A DNA stretch of 64,000 nt from positions 3,534,001 through 3,598,000 of the forward strand of contig NZ_BBZB01000001.1 in NCBI RefSeq assembly GCF_001269985.1. The letters are read 5' to 3'. This stretch comes from Pseudoalteromonas sp. '520P1 No. 423'. Its GTDB lineage: Bacteria; Pseudomonadota; Gammaproteobacteria; Enterobacterales; Alteromonadaceae. The notes under the pieces were generated by a model. That model was given only the letters and a program-made list of their open reading frames with translations, made no database searches and was not told the origin of the DNA. A program made the translations under genes and the position numbers. Positions 46,327-57,741 of this stretch are shown here, piece after piece (the stretch's first letter is position 1; each line of letters begins with the position of its first letter).

Positions 46327-49107
46327 ATGACTAAATTAGGTTTAAAAGAATGGGTTTTATTACTCACTTTAGTACCCGCAATGATCATAGGTTTAGTACT
46401 CGGATCTTATTTTACTATAAATCGTTATTTGGAATTAAATGACTTTTTAGTTGAACAAGGCACTAATATCATTGAACCTTTAGCTATTTCAGCTGAAGAT
46501 GCCTTAGTCAATAAAAATAAAAATACGTTAAATCGTTTAATTAGCCATAGTCATAATAAACAATCACCTTTAATAAAAAGCATCGCCATATTCGATCATG
46601 ATAATAACTTCGTTGTTACCAGTAACTACCATCGCCACTTTTCACAGCTAGAACAAAAAACAAATTCAAGCAAAAGTACTCTTGTTACATTTTACGATAA
46701 TTATATCGTTTTCCATACGCCTATTTTTGATCATAATGCTTCTAGTGATAATTCTAGCTTAACTCAAGCCTTGCCTATTATTGGGTTTGTTGCAATCCAA
46801 ATCAATAAAGATCAAGCCATTATGGCAAAACAACAATCAGCGATTTTTAGTCTTTTGGTTATTTTATCAACTTTAATTTTTGCGCTAATCTTTGCCTTAA
46901 AGTTAAGTCAAAGATTATCTCAACCCCTTAAAAAAATAGTATTGGCAATAGATACATTAAAAAGTGGCAATCAAGATATTTCCATAGATAGACCTATGGG
47001 CGGCGAGTTTGAACTAATTAGGCAAGGTTTAAATAACATATCCCATAATATGGTGATGCAAAAAGATGAAATGCAAAAACATATTGATCAAGCGCTCAGT
47101 GATAATCGAGAAACATTTGAACAATATGAAACACAAAATATTCAATTAAATATCGCCAAACAAGAAGCGCAAGATGCCAATAAAGTAAAATCCGATTTTT
47201 TAGCAAAAATGAGTCATGAACTTAGAACACCATTAAATGGCGTAATTGGTTTTACCAGACAACTTTATAAAACTCCGTTAAATAAAAATCAAATTGATTA
47301 TCTCGATACTATTGAGTTATCTGCTAATAGTTTATTAAGTATTATTAGTGACATTTTAGACTTTTCTAAACTTGAAGCCGGCGCGATGGAATTAGAAAAA
47401 ATACATTTTCAATTACGAGATACGGTAAATGAAGTGCTCACTTTATTAGCACCAAGCGCCCATGAAAAGTCATTAGAGTTATCAATTTATATCCAAGAGA
47501 AAGTGCCTGAAAACTTAATTGGCGACCCTACACGATTTAAACAAGTATTAATAAACCTGATAAGTAATGCAATTAAATTTACCGAATCAGGCAGCATTAC
47601 TGTTGATATAGAATGCCGACTTTTCGATATAAAACACACCTCTTTATTGGTTGCGATTAAAGATACAGGTCATGGCATTAGTGCCGATAAGCAAGATTCT
47701 TTGTTTATGGCATTTGGCCAAGCAGATTCAAGCATTACCAGGAAATTTGGCGGTACAGGTTTAGGTTTAATCATTACTAAACATATTGTTGAAGCAATGA
47801 AGGGCGGAATTTCATTAAATTCAGCTTTAGGTAAAGGCAGCTGCTTTACATTTAATGCCATGTTTGAACTACCTGAACATAACCATATAGAAATATTACC
47901 AATTAATAGTTTAAAACAGAAACGGGTTTTATATTTTGAACCCCATGAACATTCCCATGATGCAACTTTAACAATATTAGAAAATTGGGGTATTCATGTT
48001 GAGGCATGTAAAACCATAGATGAGCTTGAAGCTGCATTGAATCAAGAGTTTAATTTCGATATGTCAATAATCGGCTATAGTGCATCACCAGATACAATGA
48101 AAGATATACGTACTTTGATCAGTATGACTCGTGAGCACACTGACTACCTTTATTTAATGGTCAATACTATTTCTCATAATATGCGTGAAGCGCTTGTTGG
48201 TATTGGTGCTGATGCTTGTTTAAGTAAACCTGTTAACCATAAGAAATTATGTGAAACGTTAGCAGCGCCATACAGGTTAGATCATCCATCTATTCATACG
48301 CCGACCACCTGCGATAAAATTTTACCTTTAAAAGCATTAGTTGTTGATGATAACGCCGCCAACCTTAAGTTGATCTGTACATTATTAGAAGAGCAAATTG
48401 AAAATTTAGATACCGCACATAACGGTGCTCAAGCGCTAAGTTTAGCTAAAACTCATAAATATGATTTAATCTTTTTAGATATTCAAATGCCTATTATGGA
48501 TGGCATTACCGCCTGTAAAATGATTTTAGATTCCTCTTTAAATGAAGATACCCCGATTATTGCCGTTACAGCCCATGCACTGGCCAGTGAAAAAGAACAC
48601 CTATTAAAGATTGGTTTTAGAGGATATTTAACTAAACCATTAGATGAAGATATGTTACGCCAAGCAATTCATGAATACGGTGAACATAACATGCCTAAAG
48701 CCCAGTTAAAAATACCTAAAGCTAAAACAAATTCACACATACTAAACTCACCCAATGCACCCTTTATAAGCAGTATTGTTGATTGGAAGTTAGCTTTAGA
48801 ACGTGCAGGCGGAAAAAGTGGACTTGCCCATGAAATGCTTAATATGTTAATGCTGAGCATCCCTGAAACACAAAAAACCTTAGAGCAAGCCTATATAGAT
48901 AGAGAGCGTGAAAAAATCCTGCAAATCATACATAAGTTTCATGGTGCATGTTGTTATACAGGCGTGCCAAAACTTAAAAATCTAGCCGAAACAATGGAGC
49001 TATCACTTAAGAAAGGTGCTTCGATACAAGATATTGAGCCGGAATTGTTTGAGTTTCAAGATGAGTTAATAAACTTAATTTCAGATGCTAATGTAGAAGA
49101 GGTTTAA
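46327..49107 (+). CDS. barA: BarA, hybrid sensor histidine kinase
   Basis: The 926-residue protein has a span at about 10-30, a periplasmic sensor, a second span (about 172-192) and HAMP. Then come HisKA with His297 (KMSHELRTPLNGVIGF) and an ATPase domain (GTGLGLIITKHIVEAM). A first receiver (about 535-650) lacks acidic-pocket and phosphoacceptor Asp. An intact second receiver has Asp718 (LIFLDIQMPIMDG) and an HPt domain has His872 (KFHGACCYTGVP). It drives UvrY/GacA and thereby the Csr system; csrA is at 56786. The position opposite rlmD is the usual one. Confidence 0.95.
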   Translation: MTKLGLKEWVLLLTLVPAMIIGLVLGSYFTINRYLELNDFLVEQGTNIIEPLAISAEDALVNKNKNTLNRLISHSHNKQSPLIKSIAIFDHDNNFVVTSNYHRHFSQLEQKTNSSKSTLVTFYDNYIVFHTPIFDHNASSDNSSLTQALPIIGFVAIQINKDQAIMAKQQSAIFSLLVILSTLIFALIFALKLSQRLSQPLKKIVLAIDTLKSGNQDISIDRPMGGEFELIRQGLNNISHNMVMQKDEMQKHIDQALSDNRETFEQYETQNIQLNIAKQEAQDANKVKSDFLAKMSHELRTPLNGVIGFTRQLYKTPLNKNQIDYLDTIELSANSLLSIISDILDFSKLEAGAMELEKIHFQLRDTVNEVLTLLAPSAHEKSLELSIYIQEKVPENLIGDPTRFKQVLINLISNAIKFTESGSITVDIECRLFDIKHTSLLVAIKDTGHGISADKQDSLFMAFGQADSSITRKFGGTGLGLIITKHIVEAMKGGISLNSALGKGSCFTFNAMFELPEHNHIEILPINSLKQKRVLYFEPHEHSHDATLTILENWGIHVEACKTIDELEAALNQEFNFDMSIIGYSASPDTMKDIRTLISMTREHTDYLYLMVNTISHNMREALVGIGADACLSKPVNHKKLCETLAAPYRLDHPSIHTPTTCDKILPLKALVVDDNAANLKLICTLLEEQIENLDTAHNGAQALSLAKTHKYDLIFLDIQMPIMDGITACKMILDSSLNEDTPIIAVTAHALASEKEHLLKIGFRGYLTKPLDEDMLRQAIHEYGEHNMPKAQLKIPKAKTNSHILNSPNAPFISSIVDWKLALERAGGKSGLAHEMLNMLMLSIPETQKTLEQAYIDREREKILQIIHKFHGACCYTGVPKLKNLAETMELSLKKGASIQDIEPELFEFQDELINLISDANVEEV

Positions 49108-49136
49108 GAGTTAGCGCTTTATAAATAAATTTAAAT

Positions 49137-49168
49137 AAATCACCCTCAGTAAATCCCGAGGGTGATTT
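49137..49168. terminator. bidirectional terminator between barA and lptG
   Basis: AAATCACCCTC / GAGGGTGATTT, a perfect 11-bp stem with a 10-nt loop between the convergent genes. Confidence 0.88.
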
Positions 49169-49174
49169 CTGTAA

Positions 49175-50242
49175 TTAGCTTCTCTTATTAAGTAAATAAG
49201 TCGCAAAAGCGATAAATAACAGACTTGGAACGATAGCCCCTATTACTGGAGGTATTTCATAAACCAATACTATCGGTCCAAAAATCTTATCTGTTAAGTT
49301 AAATACAATGCCTGTAACAACACCCATTATGATTCTTGCACCCATAGTGACTGTTCGTAACGGCCCAAAAATAAAGGATAAAGCAACAAGTAACATCACA
49401 GCAATCGATACCGGTTGCATAATCTTACGCCAGAAAGCCAACTCATAATTACTGGTATCTTGATCATTTTGCTTTAAGTAATTTAAATAAGACACTAAAC
49501 CAGTAAATGCCAAAGCCTCAGGTTTAACTGAAACAACGCCTAATTTTTCTGGTGTTAAATCCGAGTGGTAAAGTGATTGTGCTAGCTTTTCAGACGTAAC
49601 TTTATCTTCACCTAAATTGATGCGGTTGACATCACTTAGCATCCAACCTTGTGCGTGAGGTATTGCAGTTTTTGCCTGAGTAACCTGCTTTAGCTCTAAA
49701 GTTTCTTTATCAAAGTTATACATATTAAGGCCATTTAATCGCCCTGATGAATCCACATTCTCTATATTTATAAATACATCACTATCCTTTGCCCAAATGC
49801 CTTTTTTAGCATTAAAAACACTGCCACCAGATATTGCCGATGCACGTAGCTCTTTTGCTTTTTTTTGCGCTTCTGGTACGCCCCACTCACCTAATGCCAT
49901 CATGCACAGCGCTAAAAATAAAGCGGTTTTCATTACCGATATAATAATTTGTAAACGTGACATGCCCGCAGACTGCATCACCACAAGCTCACTATTAGAC
50001 GCAAGCGCCCCTAAACCCGTTAAACCACCTATAAGCGCAGCCATAGGAAAAAATAATACTAAGTCACCTGGCATACTATATAAAGTATAAAGCCCCGCAG
50101 CCGCCAAGTCATAAGTGCCACGACCAACTGAACGTAGCTGATCAATAAATTTAATTAAGGTATTGAGACCAACTAACACCATTAATGCAAACCCTGTGGT
50201 TTGAATAATGCTACGACCTAGATACCAATCAAGTGTTTTCAA
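49175..50242 (-). CDS. lptG: LptG, LPS export permease
   Basis: The 355-residue protein has six spans in two groups of three around a periplasmic beta-jellyroll-like domain (about 130-260). The N-terminal MKTLDWYLGRSIIQTTGFAL is typical. With LptF and LptB2 it extracts lipopolysaccharide from the inner membrane. It follows lptF by 68 bp. Confidence 0.97.
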   Translation of the reverse strand: MKTLDWYLGRSIIQTTGFALMVLVGLNTLIKFIDQLRSVGRGTYDLAAAGLYTLYSMPGDLVLFFPMAALIGGLTGLGALASNSELVVMQSAGMSRLQIIISVMKTALFLALCMMALGEWGVPEAQKKAKELRASAISGGSVFNAKKGIWAKDSDVFINIENVDSSGRLNGLNMYNFDKETLELKQVTQAKTAIPHAQGWMLSDVNRINLGEDKVTSEKLAQSLYHSDLTPEKLGVVSVKPEALAFTGLVSYLNYLKQNDQDTSNYELAFWRKIMQPVSIAVMLLVALSFIFGPLRTVTMGARIIMGVVTGIVFNLTDKIFGPIVLVYEIPPVIGAIVPSLLFIAFATYLLNKRS

Positions 50243-50310
50243 CTCATCATGCCTTTTTAATAATGCTTAAAATAAACGATTCTAATTTTTAATATTAACT
50301 AATTTTTCAA

Positions 50311-51441
50311 TCAACTAGCTGTTTTTCTAAACTTAGAAAAAATAAATGAACCTATGGGCCTGCCTTTTAAAATCAATAAGGAACCAATAAATAACGCTGA
50401 TAAATGAATCCACCACAAACCAAGTGATTGCGGTATTTCTCCATCAGCTAAGGCAAACTTAGCTGCATTTAAAAATATGAAATATCCAAGATATAAACCA
50501 AGTGCAGGCACTAACTTAGCAAACTTCCCTTGACGAGGATTAACCACACTTAAAGGTACTGCTAGTAATGTTAAAATAGGAATAGATAATGGGATCGCAA
50601 TACGCCACTGGAACTCAGCTCTAGCTTCATTATTATCCATAACAGCAAGATCATGGCTTGGCACCGCTTTAAGCTTTCGTCTTTTGTGTTCTATTGCTTG
50701 TTCTTGAATTTGAACTTGATAACCTTCAAATTGGGTATAGGTTAATGCTTGACTCTTATTTTTAATTTCATATCTTTTACCATCACTTAATATGAGTTTT
50801 TGCTCCCCAGATACATCTTCAACAACAGTGCCTTTATCAGCATAAACAAGTTGTGCTTTTTTGTTATCAATCGGTGTTAATTCATTTTCGTTTTCGGATT
50901 CTGGCAACTGCGCGACAAAAACACGATTTAACTCACTGCCACCTTGATTTATATCATGAATAAAAACAACCGCTTTACCATTTTCGGTTTGTTGAAAACG
51001 CCCTGCTCTTAAAGATGATAAACCCGCGTCTGCCTCAGCTTGCTCTATTAACTGATATTCTTGTTCTGCAGCCCAGGGCGCCAGATATAAAGTAACAATA
51101 CCTGCGAATATCGCCATGATAAAACTTGAAACTAAAGTCACTCGTGTGACATACCACTCACTTACGCCACACGCCTTCAATACTGTCATTTCACTATCAG
51201 CATAAATCCGGCTATAAGCTAAAATAATACCGAGAAATATACTCAAAGGTAAAATTAAAGAAGCTAATTGAGGTAACTTAAGTGCCAAAAATGACATCAC
51301 TAATTTGCCTGGGATCCCGCCTTCTGAAGCAGAAGTTAATATCCGAACAAACTTTTCACTTACAAAAATAGTCATCAAAGTAAAGAAGACTGCAAATTGA
51401 GATTTTAGTACCTCTGCAGTCAAATAACGAAAAATTAGCAA
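50311..51441 (-). CDS. lptF: LptF, LPS export permease
   Basis: The 376-residue protein has the same six-span plan as LptG. N-terminal MLIFRYLTAEVLKSQFAVFF and the C-terminal VPLSVVNPRQGKFAKLVPA are family features. It is divergent from pepA, the conserved pepA/lptF arrangement. Confidence 0.97.
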   Translation of the reverse strand: MLIFRYLTAEVLKSQFAVFFTLMTIFVSEKFVRILTSASEGGIPGKLVMSFLALKLPQLASLILPLSIFLGIILAYSRIYADSEMTVLKACGVSEWYVTRVTLVSSFIMAIFAGIVTLYLAPWAAEQEYQLIEQAEADAGLSSLRAGRFQQTENGKAVVFIHDINQGGSELNRVFVAQLPESENENELTPIDNKKAQLVYADKGTVVEDVSGEQKLILSDGKRYEIKNKSQALTYTQFEGYQVQIQEQAIEHKRRKLKAVPSHDLAVMDNNEARAEFQWRIAIPLSIPILTLLAVPLSVVNPRQGKFAKLVPALGLYLGYFIFLNAAKFALADGEIPQSLGLWWIHLSALFIGSLLILKGRPIGSFIFSKFRKTAS

Positions 51442-51596
51442 TCTATGCCCCTATAAACATCTCTTTTCACTGGAATAGTGTGGAATTTCGAGTAAACTTG
51501 TTATTTTTAGAAGTTAATTATATGTCATTGACGCTGAAGGTACACAAAAAGTTGTAATCAGCGTCAATAGAAAGCAGATTAAAGGCAGGTGTCGCT

Positions 51597-53108
51597 ATGG
51601 AATTTAGCGTAAAAAGCGGAAGTCCGGAAAAGCAAAGAAGTGCTTGTATTGTTGTAGGTGTATACGAACCGCGACGTTTATCTCCAATTGGTGAGCAATT
51701 AGATCGCATCAGCGATGGCTATATCTCAAATTTATTACGCCGTGGAGATTTAGAAGGCAAACCAGGACAAATGTTATTGCTTCACCATGTACCAAATGTA
51801 CTGAGTGAGCGCATATTACTTGTTGGTTGTGGTAAAGAACGTGAATTAGATGACAAGCAATACAAGCAAATCATCTCTAAAACAATAAGTACTTTGAATG
51901 AAACAGGTTCAATGGAAGCTGTATGCTTTTTAACTGAACAACATGTTAAAGGCAGAGATACATACTGGAAAGTACGTCAAGCAGTTGAGACAACACAAGA
52001 CAGCTTATATACATTTGATCAGCTTAAAAGTAAAAAAAGCGATACCAGACGTCCATTACGTAAAATCGTATTTAATGTACCAACACGCCGTGAACTGACA
52101 ATCGGTGAGAATGCAATCGACCATGGTCTTGCAATCGCTGAAGGTATGAAGCTATGTAAAGACGTCGCTAATATGCCGCCAAATATCTGTAACCCAGCAT
52201 ATTTAGGCGAAGAATCGCAAAAAATTGCAGCTGAATTTGATAAAGTCACAGTTAATTTAGTAGGCGAAAAAGAAATGGCTGAGCTTGGTATGAACTCATA
52301 CTTAGCGGTAGGTCGTGGTAGTGAAAATGAATCTGTTATGTCTGTTATTCATTATAACGGTGCCTCAGAAGATCAAGCGCCAATCGTTTTAGTTGGTAAA
52401 GGTCTGACATTTGACTCAGGTGGTATTTCATTAAAACCAGGCGAAGGCATGGATGAAATGAAATATGATATGGGCGGTGCTGCGGGTGTTATTGGTACTA
52501 TGCGCACATTAGCGCAAATGAACTTACCTATAAATGTAATTGGTGTACTTGCTGGCTGTGAAAACATGCCTGGCTCAAATGCTTATCGTCCTGGTGATGT
52601 TTTAACAACTATGTCAGGCCAAACTGTAGAAGTATTAAATACAGATGCCGAAGGTCGATTAGTATTATGTGATGCACTTACGTATGTTGAAAGTTTTGAT
52701 CCTGAACTTGTAATTGATGTTGCAACACTAACGGGTGCTGTCATTGTTGCATTAGGACATCATGCAACTGGCGTTTTAGCAAACCATAATCCATTAGCAC
52801 ACGATATTCTAAAAGCATCCGAGCAAAGTGGTGATAGAGCGTGGCAATTACCTTTATGGGATGATTACCAAGAACAACTTGCAAGCCCGTTTGCTGACTT
52901 TACTAATTTAGGTGGCAAAGCCGCAGGCACAATTACCGCAGCATGTTTCTTATCTAAATTTACTAAAAAGTATAACTGGGCACATTTAGACATCGCAGGC
53001 ACTGCATGGAAAAGTGGCGCAAACAAGGGCGCTACAGGAAGACCAGTTCCCATGCTAGCCCAATACTTATTAAACAAAGCTGAAGAAGTTCAAACGCCAG
53101 AAGCTTAG
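51597..53108 (+). CDS. pepA: Leucyl aminopeptidase PepA
   Basis: The 503-residue M17 aminopeptidase has an N-terminal DNA-binding/regulatory domain, then metal and catalytic motifs [20 protein letters not shown] and the signature [10 protein letters not shown]. It is a two-metal hexameric enzyme and in enterics also a transcription factor and Xer accessory protein. It precedes holC and valS, the conserved order. Confidence 0.98.
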   Translation: MEFSVKSGSPEKQRSACIVVGVYEPRRLSPIGEQLDRISDGYISNLLRRGDLEGKPGQMLLLHHVPNVLSERILLVGCGKERELDDKQYKQIISKTISTLNETGSMEAVCFLTEQHVKGRDTYWKVRQAVETTQDSLYTFDQLKSKKSDTRRPLRKIVFNVPTRRELTIGENAIDHGLAIAEGMKLCKDVANMPPNICNPAYLGEESQKIAAEFDKVTVNLVGEKEMAELGMNSYLAVGRGSENESVMSVIHYNGASEDQAPIVLVGKGLTFDSGGISLKPGEGMDEMKYDMGGAAGVIGTMRTLAQMNLPINVIGVLAGCENMPGSNAYRPGDVLTTMSGQTVEVLNTDAEGRLVLCDALTYVESFDPELVIDVATLTGAVIVALGHHATGVLANHNPLAHDILKASEQSGDRAWQLPLWDDYQEQLASPFADFTNLGGKAAGTITAACFLSKFTKKYNWAHLDIAGTAWKSGANKGATGRPVPMLAQYLLNKAEEVQTPEA

Positions 53109-53188
53109 CTGCGATATCAATGCTTTAAGTTTAGAATTTAATTACTTTTGAACTTTTAAGCTTAAAAATATATCAAGATTTAAAAATA

Positions 53189-53218
53189 AATCCCCTTTCG
53201 CTTTTGCGATAGGGGATT
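53189..53218 (+). terminator. terminator of pepA
   Basis: AATCCCCT ... AGGGGATT encloses an inner TCGC-TTTT-GCGA stem and is followed by TTTTT. It lies 80 bp after the pepA stop. Confidence 0.85.
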
Positions 53219-53260
53219 AGTTTTTATAGAATACGCCATTGCTTAAATAAAAAGACTGTT

Positions 53261-53710
53261 ATGAACGCTATTTTTTACGTTTTAAAACACAACGAAGCGC
53301 TAGATAAATCTGAGCTGGAAACAAATATTCCTGCTCATTTTGATCTCGCTGCGCGCTTGGCCGCGGATCAATTTAGGCAAGGGAAGCGTGTTTTTATTTA
53401 TACAAACGATAAAAACGACTCTCACATTATAGATGAGTATTTGTGGTCTTTTGAAGCAAACAGCTTTGTACCACATAACCTTCAAGGTGAAGGTCCTGCA
53501 AATGGGGCTCCGGTAGAAATCGGTGATTCAACTCCTGTTGGCAATAGAAGAATTTTAATTAATTTGGCAACTAAAGTGCCTGATTTTATAAACAGATTTA
53601 GTCAAGTTTTTGATTTTGTTCCTAGCGATACAAGCCTTAAACAAGCAGCGAGAGAAAGGTATAAATATTTACGACAAATGGGCGTTAATATTTCTACACA
53701 AGATATTTAA
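53261..53710 (+). CDS. holC: DNA polymerase III chi subunit
   Basis: The 149-residue protein fits HolC: LAARLAADQFRQGKRVFIYT, LWSFEANSFVPHNL and a C-terminal RYKYLRQMG. Chi links the clamp loader to SSB. It lies between pepA and valS (52-bp gap), as in relatives. Confidence 0.95.
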   Translation: MNAIFYVLKHNEALDKSELETNIPAHFDLAARLAADQFRQGKRVFIYTNDKNDSHIIDEYLWSFEANSFVPHNLQGEGPANGAPVEIGDSTPVGNRRILINLATKVPDFINRFSQVFDFVPSDTSLKQAARERYKYLRQMGVNISTQDI

Positions 53711-53762
53711 ACTTGATAGATAGTTAATAGTTAAACTAAAAAATTAGATTAAGGCTCCAATA

Positions 53763-56618
53763 ATGGAAAAAACATATAACCCGCAAGATATTGAACAGTC
53801 TTTATATCAAGGGTGGGAAGAAAAAGGTTACTTTAAACCATCTGGTAAAGGTGAAGCATATTCAATTATGATCCCACCACCAAATGTCACTGGTAGCCTA
53901 CATATGGGCCATGCATTCCAAGATACCATTATGGATACCCTTACACGTTATAAGCGTATGCAAGGTAACAATACTTTATGGCAAGTTGGTACCGATCACG
54001 CTGGTATTGCAACACAAATGCTCGTTGAGCGTAAATTGGCTGCTGAAGAAGGTAAAACACGTCATGATTTAGGTCGCGATGCATTTATCGATAAGATCTG
54101 GGATTGGAAAGAGCAATCTGGCGGCACTATCACAAAACAACTTCGACGTTTAGGCGCATCAGTTGATTGGGATCGTGAACGTTTTACAATGGACGATGGT
54201 TTATCTGAAGCAGTAAAAGAAGTATTTGTTCGTTTACATAAAGAAGACTTAATTTACCGTGGTAAACGCCTAGTAAACTGGGATCCAAAGCTTCATACAG
54301 CTATCTCTGATTTAGAAGTAGAAAATAAAGATAAAAAAGGCCATATGTGGCACTTACGTTATCCTTTAGCTGATGGCCTAAAAACCAAAGAAGGTAAAGA
54401 TTACATCGTAGTGGCAACAACACGTCCTGAAACTATGTTAGGTGATACAGGTGTTGCGGTTAATGCAGATGATGAACGTTACCAAGACCTGATCGGTAAA
54501 GATATCTTACTGCCTATCGTAAATCGTCGTGTCACTATCGTTGCAGATGAACATGCAGATATGGAAAAAGGCACAGGTTGTGTGAAAATCACGCCTGGTC
54601 ACGACTTTAACGATAATGAAGTGGGTAAACGTCATCAACTTCCAATGGTTAATATCTTTGATAAAGACGCAGCCATATTAACACAAGGTGAAGCGTATAC
54701 TTTTGATGGTAAAGAGCTTGAGTTTGACGCACCAATTCCTGAGCGTTTACATGGTTTAGACCGTTTTGCAGCAAGAAAGGCTATTGTAGCTGAGTTTGAA
54801 CAAGCGGGTTTATTAGAAGAAATTGAAGACCACGGTTTAACTGTTCCTTATGGTGATCGTTCAGGTGTCGTAATCGAGCCACTACTAACAGATCAGTGGT
54901 ATGTACGTGTGGCACCACTAGCTGAAACTGCAACTAAAGCAGTTGAAGACGGTGAAATTGAATTTGTGCCTAAACAATACGAAAACATGTATTTTTCTTG
55001 GATGAATGATATTCAAGACTGGTGTATTTCACGTCAACTTTGGTGGGGACATCGTATCCCAGCTTGGTATGATAACGAAGGTAATGTATTTGTTGGTCGT
55101 GATGAAGCTGAAGTACGTCGCGATAACAATATTGCTGATGATGTTGCCCTTAAGCAAGATGATGACGTATTAGATACTTGGTTCTCATCTGCACTTTGGA
55201 CTTTCTCAACACAAGGCTGGCCTGCACAAACTGAAGATTTAAAAACTTTCCACCCTTCAGATGTATTAGTAACAGGTTTTGATATCATTTTCTTCTGGGT
55301 TGCGCGTATGATCATGATGACCATGCACTTCAACAAAGATGAAAATGGTAAACCACAAGTACCATTTAAAACCGTTTATGTAACAGGCCTTATTCGTGAT
55401 GATAACGGCGATAAAATGTCGAAGTCTAAAGGTAACGTCCTCGACCCATTAGATATGATCGATGGCATTGATCTTGAAAGCCTAGTTGAAAAACGTACTG
55501 GTAACATGATGCAACCTAAGCTTGCTGCTAAAATTGAAAAAGATACACGTAAAGTATTTGCAGGCGGAATTGAAGCACATGGTACTGATGCATTACGTTT
55601 CACGCTAGCAGCAATGGCATCAACGGGTCGTGATATCAACTGGGATATGAGCCGTTTAGAAGGTTACCGTAATTTCTGTAATAAGTTATGGAATGCGAGC
55701 CGTTATGTATTAATGAATACTGAAGAACAAGATTGTGGTTTTACTAACGATCTTGAAAAACAATATTCATTAGCTGATCGTTGGGTTTTAGGTCAATTTG
55801 AGCAAACAGTAAAAGTATTTACTGAGCACTTAGATAACTACCGTTTTGATTTAGCAGCAAATACTATTTACGATTTCACATGGAACGAGTTCTGTGGTTG
55901 GTACTTAGAGTTGACTAAACCAGTAATAATGCAAGGCACTGAAGCTGAGCAACGTGGTACGCGCCATACATTAATTACTGTACTTGAAAGTTTGTTACGC
56001 TTAATGCACCCATTAATGCCTTACATCACAGAAACTATCTGGCAACGTGTTGCACCGCTTGCAGGTTTAAATACAACTGATACCAGTATTATGGTTCAAG
56101 CTTTCCCTTCATTTAATGAAGCGAATGTAGATACTGATTCGATGGCTGATTTAGAATGGGTTAAACAATTCATTTTAGCAATACGTAATATTCGTGGTGA
56201 AATGGACATCAGTCCTAATACGCCGCTTAATGTATTACTTAAAAATGTATCAAACGATGATCAACGCCGTTTAGATGAAAATAAAGCCTTCTTAGCTTCT
56301 CTGGCTAAACTGGAGAGCTTTACAGCTCTAAGTGATGGCGAACAAGCGCCGGCATCAGCAACTGCTATGGTAGGAAGCTTAGAAGTATTAATTCCTATGG
56401 CGGGTTTAATTGATGTTGCAGCAGAAGTTGCACGTCTAAATAAACAGTTAGAGAAATTAGAAAAAGAGCTAGGCCGTGTTACAGGTAAACTTAACAATGA
56501 AAAATTTGTGAGCAAAGCACCTGAAGCGGTACTTAATAAAGAAAAAGCAATCTTTGCAGAATTAAGTGAAGCTAAAGCAAAATTAGTTGAACAGAAAACA
56601 ACGATTGAAAACCTTTAA
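53763..56618 (+). CDS. valS: Valyl-tRNA synthetase
   Basis: The 951-residue class I synthetase has HMGH at 47-50 (the HIGH motif), a CP1 editing domain and KMSKS at 551-555. An anticodon-binding domain and the C-terminal coiled-coil arm (about 880-951) complete the usual length. It follows holC and is followed by two hairpins. Confidence 0.99.
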   Translation: MEKTYNPQDIEQSLYQGWEEKGYFKPSGKGEAYSIMIPPPNVTGSLHMGHAFQDTIMDTLTRYKRMQGNNTLWQVGTDHAGIATQMLVERKLAAEEGKTRHDLGRDAFIDKIWDWKEQSGGTITKQLRRLGASVDWDRERFTMDDGLSEAVKEVFVRLHKEDLIYRGKRLVNWDPKLHTAISDLEVENKDKKGHMWHLRYPLADGLKTKEGKDYIVVATTRPETMLGDTGVAVNADDERYQDLIGKDILLPIVNRRVTIVADEHADMEKGTGCVKITPGHDFNDNEVGKRHQLPMVNIFDKDAAILTQGEAYTFDGKELEFDAPIPERLHGLDRFAARKAIVAEFEQAGLLEEIEDHGLTVPYGDRSGVVIEPLLTDQWYVRVAPLAETATKAVEDGEIEFVPKQYENMYFSWMNDIQDWCISRQLWWGHRIPAWYDNEGNVFVGRDEAEVRRDNNIADDVALKQDDDVLDTWFSSALWTFSTQGWPAQTEDLKTFHPSDVLVTGFDIIFFWVARMIMMTMHFNKDENGKPQVPFKTVYVTGLIRDDNGDKMSKSKGNVLDPLDMIDGIDLESLVEKRTGNMMQPKLAAKIEKDTRKVFAGGIEAHGTDALRFTLAAMASTGRDINWDMSRLEGYRNFCNKLWNASRYVLMNTEEQDCGFTNDLEKQYSLADRWVLGQFEQTVKVFTEHLDNYRFDLAANTIYDFTWNEFCGWYLELTKPVIMQGTEAEQRGTRHTLITVLESLLRLMHPLMPYITETIWQRVAPLAGLNTTDTSIMVQAFPSFNEANVDTDSMADLEWVKQFILAIRNIRGEMDISPNTPLNVLLKNVSNDDQRRLDENKAFLASLAKLESFTALSDGEQAPASATAMVGSLEVLIPMAGLIDVAAEVARLNKQLEKLEKELGRVTGKLNNEKFVSKAPEAVLNKEKAIFAELSEAKAKLVEQKTTIENL

Positions 56619-56627
56619 TTAGTAGAT

Positions 56628-56659
56628 ATACCAGTTCCGTTAATTAACGTAACTGGTAT
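56628..56659 (+). terminator. hairpin after valS
   Basis: ATACCAGTT / AACTGGTAT, a 9-bp stem 10 bp after the valS stop. A second weaker hairpin AACCTC/GAGGTT follows. There is no strong T run. Confidence 0.55.
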
Positions 56660-56710
56660 TAACAAAACCTCTAATATGGAGGTTTGATTAAATATTTATT
56701 ATAGAAAACA

Positions 56711-56744
56711 AAAAATGCCAATCAGTGATCTGATTGGCATTTTT
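56711..56744. terminator. strong bidirectional terminator between valS and csrA
   Basis: AAAAATGCCAATCAG-TGAT-CTGATTGGCATTTTT, a perfect 15-bp stem ending in T runs on both strands. Confidence 0.93.
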
Positions 56745-56785
56745 ATTTTGACTTATTAACCTAAGTTATTAAATCAAATAATTAC

Positions 56786-56977
56786 TTATTCGTTACCCGC
56801 TGAAGGGTTTGCTTTTTCAGCTTGAATGCGCATATAAATCTCTTCACGATGCACAGAGATGTCTTTTGGTGCATTTACACCGATACGTACTTGATTACCT
56901 TTAACACCCAGTACAGTAACTGTAACTTCATCACCTATCATAAGGGTCTCACCGACGCGACGAGTTAGTATTAGCAT
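56786..56977 (-). CDS. csrA: CsrA, carbon storage regulator
   Basis: The 63-residue RNA-binding regulator has [20 protein letters not shown] and the [11 protein letters not shown] segment containing the RNA-contacting Arg44 region. It binds GGA motifs in mRNA leaders to change translation and stability. It is an output of the BarA pathway encoded at 46327. It is downstream of alaS, as usual, but separated from it by an unusually long 759-bp stretch. Confidence 0.99.
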   Translation of the reverse strand: MLILTRRVGETLMIGDEVTVTVLGVKGNQVRIGVNAPKDISVHREEIYMRIQAEKANPSAGNE

Positions 56978-57403
56978 GCGCTTGCTCCTAGTATTTCATA
57001 AAATTAAAAGATTCCGTCCCTTCTTATTTTAAAGAATAAAACAGAGAAAAGTAAGTAAAAGTTCTAATTGGTTTTTTTCATACTCTTATTAAAGCTGTAT
57101 TTGCTAAAAAAGCAATGAAAGACAAGCTTTTACTTGATAAAAATAGAATACGCTATTGAAACTGAATGCACCCTTTATGGAAATAAATTCACACTAAAAA
57201 CATTTGATTTTTTTATATTTTAAGCTTTAAGCGCAAATTTTGAGAAATAATACTTGGAAATGACAGTTAGTTTTTGATGAAGATGTTTAAATAAATGAGT
57301 TTATTGATTTTTTACTTTTCGAGGGTAGGCACAAAAATAAAAAGCCACTTGAGAAAATATCAAACGGCTATATAGGTTTTAATGAAAAAACTTAGAGTCT
57401 AAG
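56978..57403. other. gene-free AT-rich stretch upstream of csrA
   Basis: There is no ORF, RNA gene or clear repeat. It presumably holds the csrA promoter(s). The neighbouring 57404-57741 is the alaS-end repeat array. Confidence 0.6.
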
Positions 57404-57741
57404 CTTTTTCAGAAATCCAAGCTTCAACACTGTCTAACGCTGAAGTTAGGTTTGCAGGCTGTGAACCTCCGATTATGTTGACCATATCTGGAGGTTACTT
57501 TTTACTAATAAATTAAACTTTTTCGCCTATCCAAGCTTCAACACTATCTAACGCTGAAGTTAGGTTTTCAGGTTGTGAACCTCCAATTGTGTTGACCATA
57601 TCTGGAGGTTACTTTTTACTAATAAATTAAACTTTTTCGCCTATCCAAGCTTCAACACTATCTAACGCTGAAGTTAGGTTTTCAGGTTGTGAACCTCCGA
57701 TTATGTTGACCATATCTGGAGGTTACAAATTCAAACTTAAA
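57404..57741 (-). repeat. three tandem degenerate copies of the alaS 3' end
   Basis: The copies begin at 57404, 57518 and 57632 (periods 114, 114 and 110 bp) and run up to the true gene end at 57742. Each, read on the minus strand, encodes a version of the last AlaS residues ([19 protein letters not shown], then GEKV or SEKA and a stop) preceded by a diverged PPDMVN(I/T)I segment instead of RPDMAQA. The two inner copies share GCCTATCC, while the outermost has AGAAATCC like the native end. Each carries the inverted repeat AACCTCC ... GGAGGTT. Confidence 0.92.

Noticed and set aside
55034..55639. minus-strand frames opposite valS
   Set aside because: They are shadows of a long conserved gene; codon patterns follow the plus frame.
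57404..57741. short reading frames in the alaS-end copies as real small genes
   Set aside because: They are fragments of the AlaS C-terminus without ribosome sites or starts; better explained as duplicated debris.
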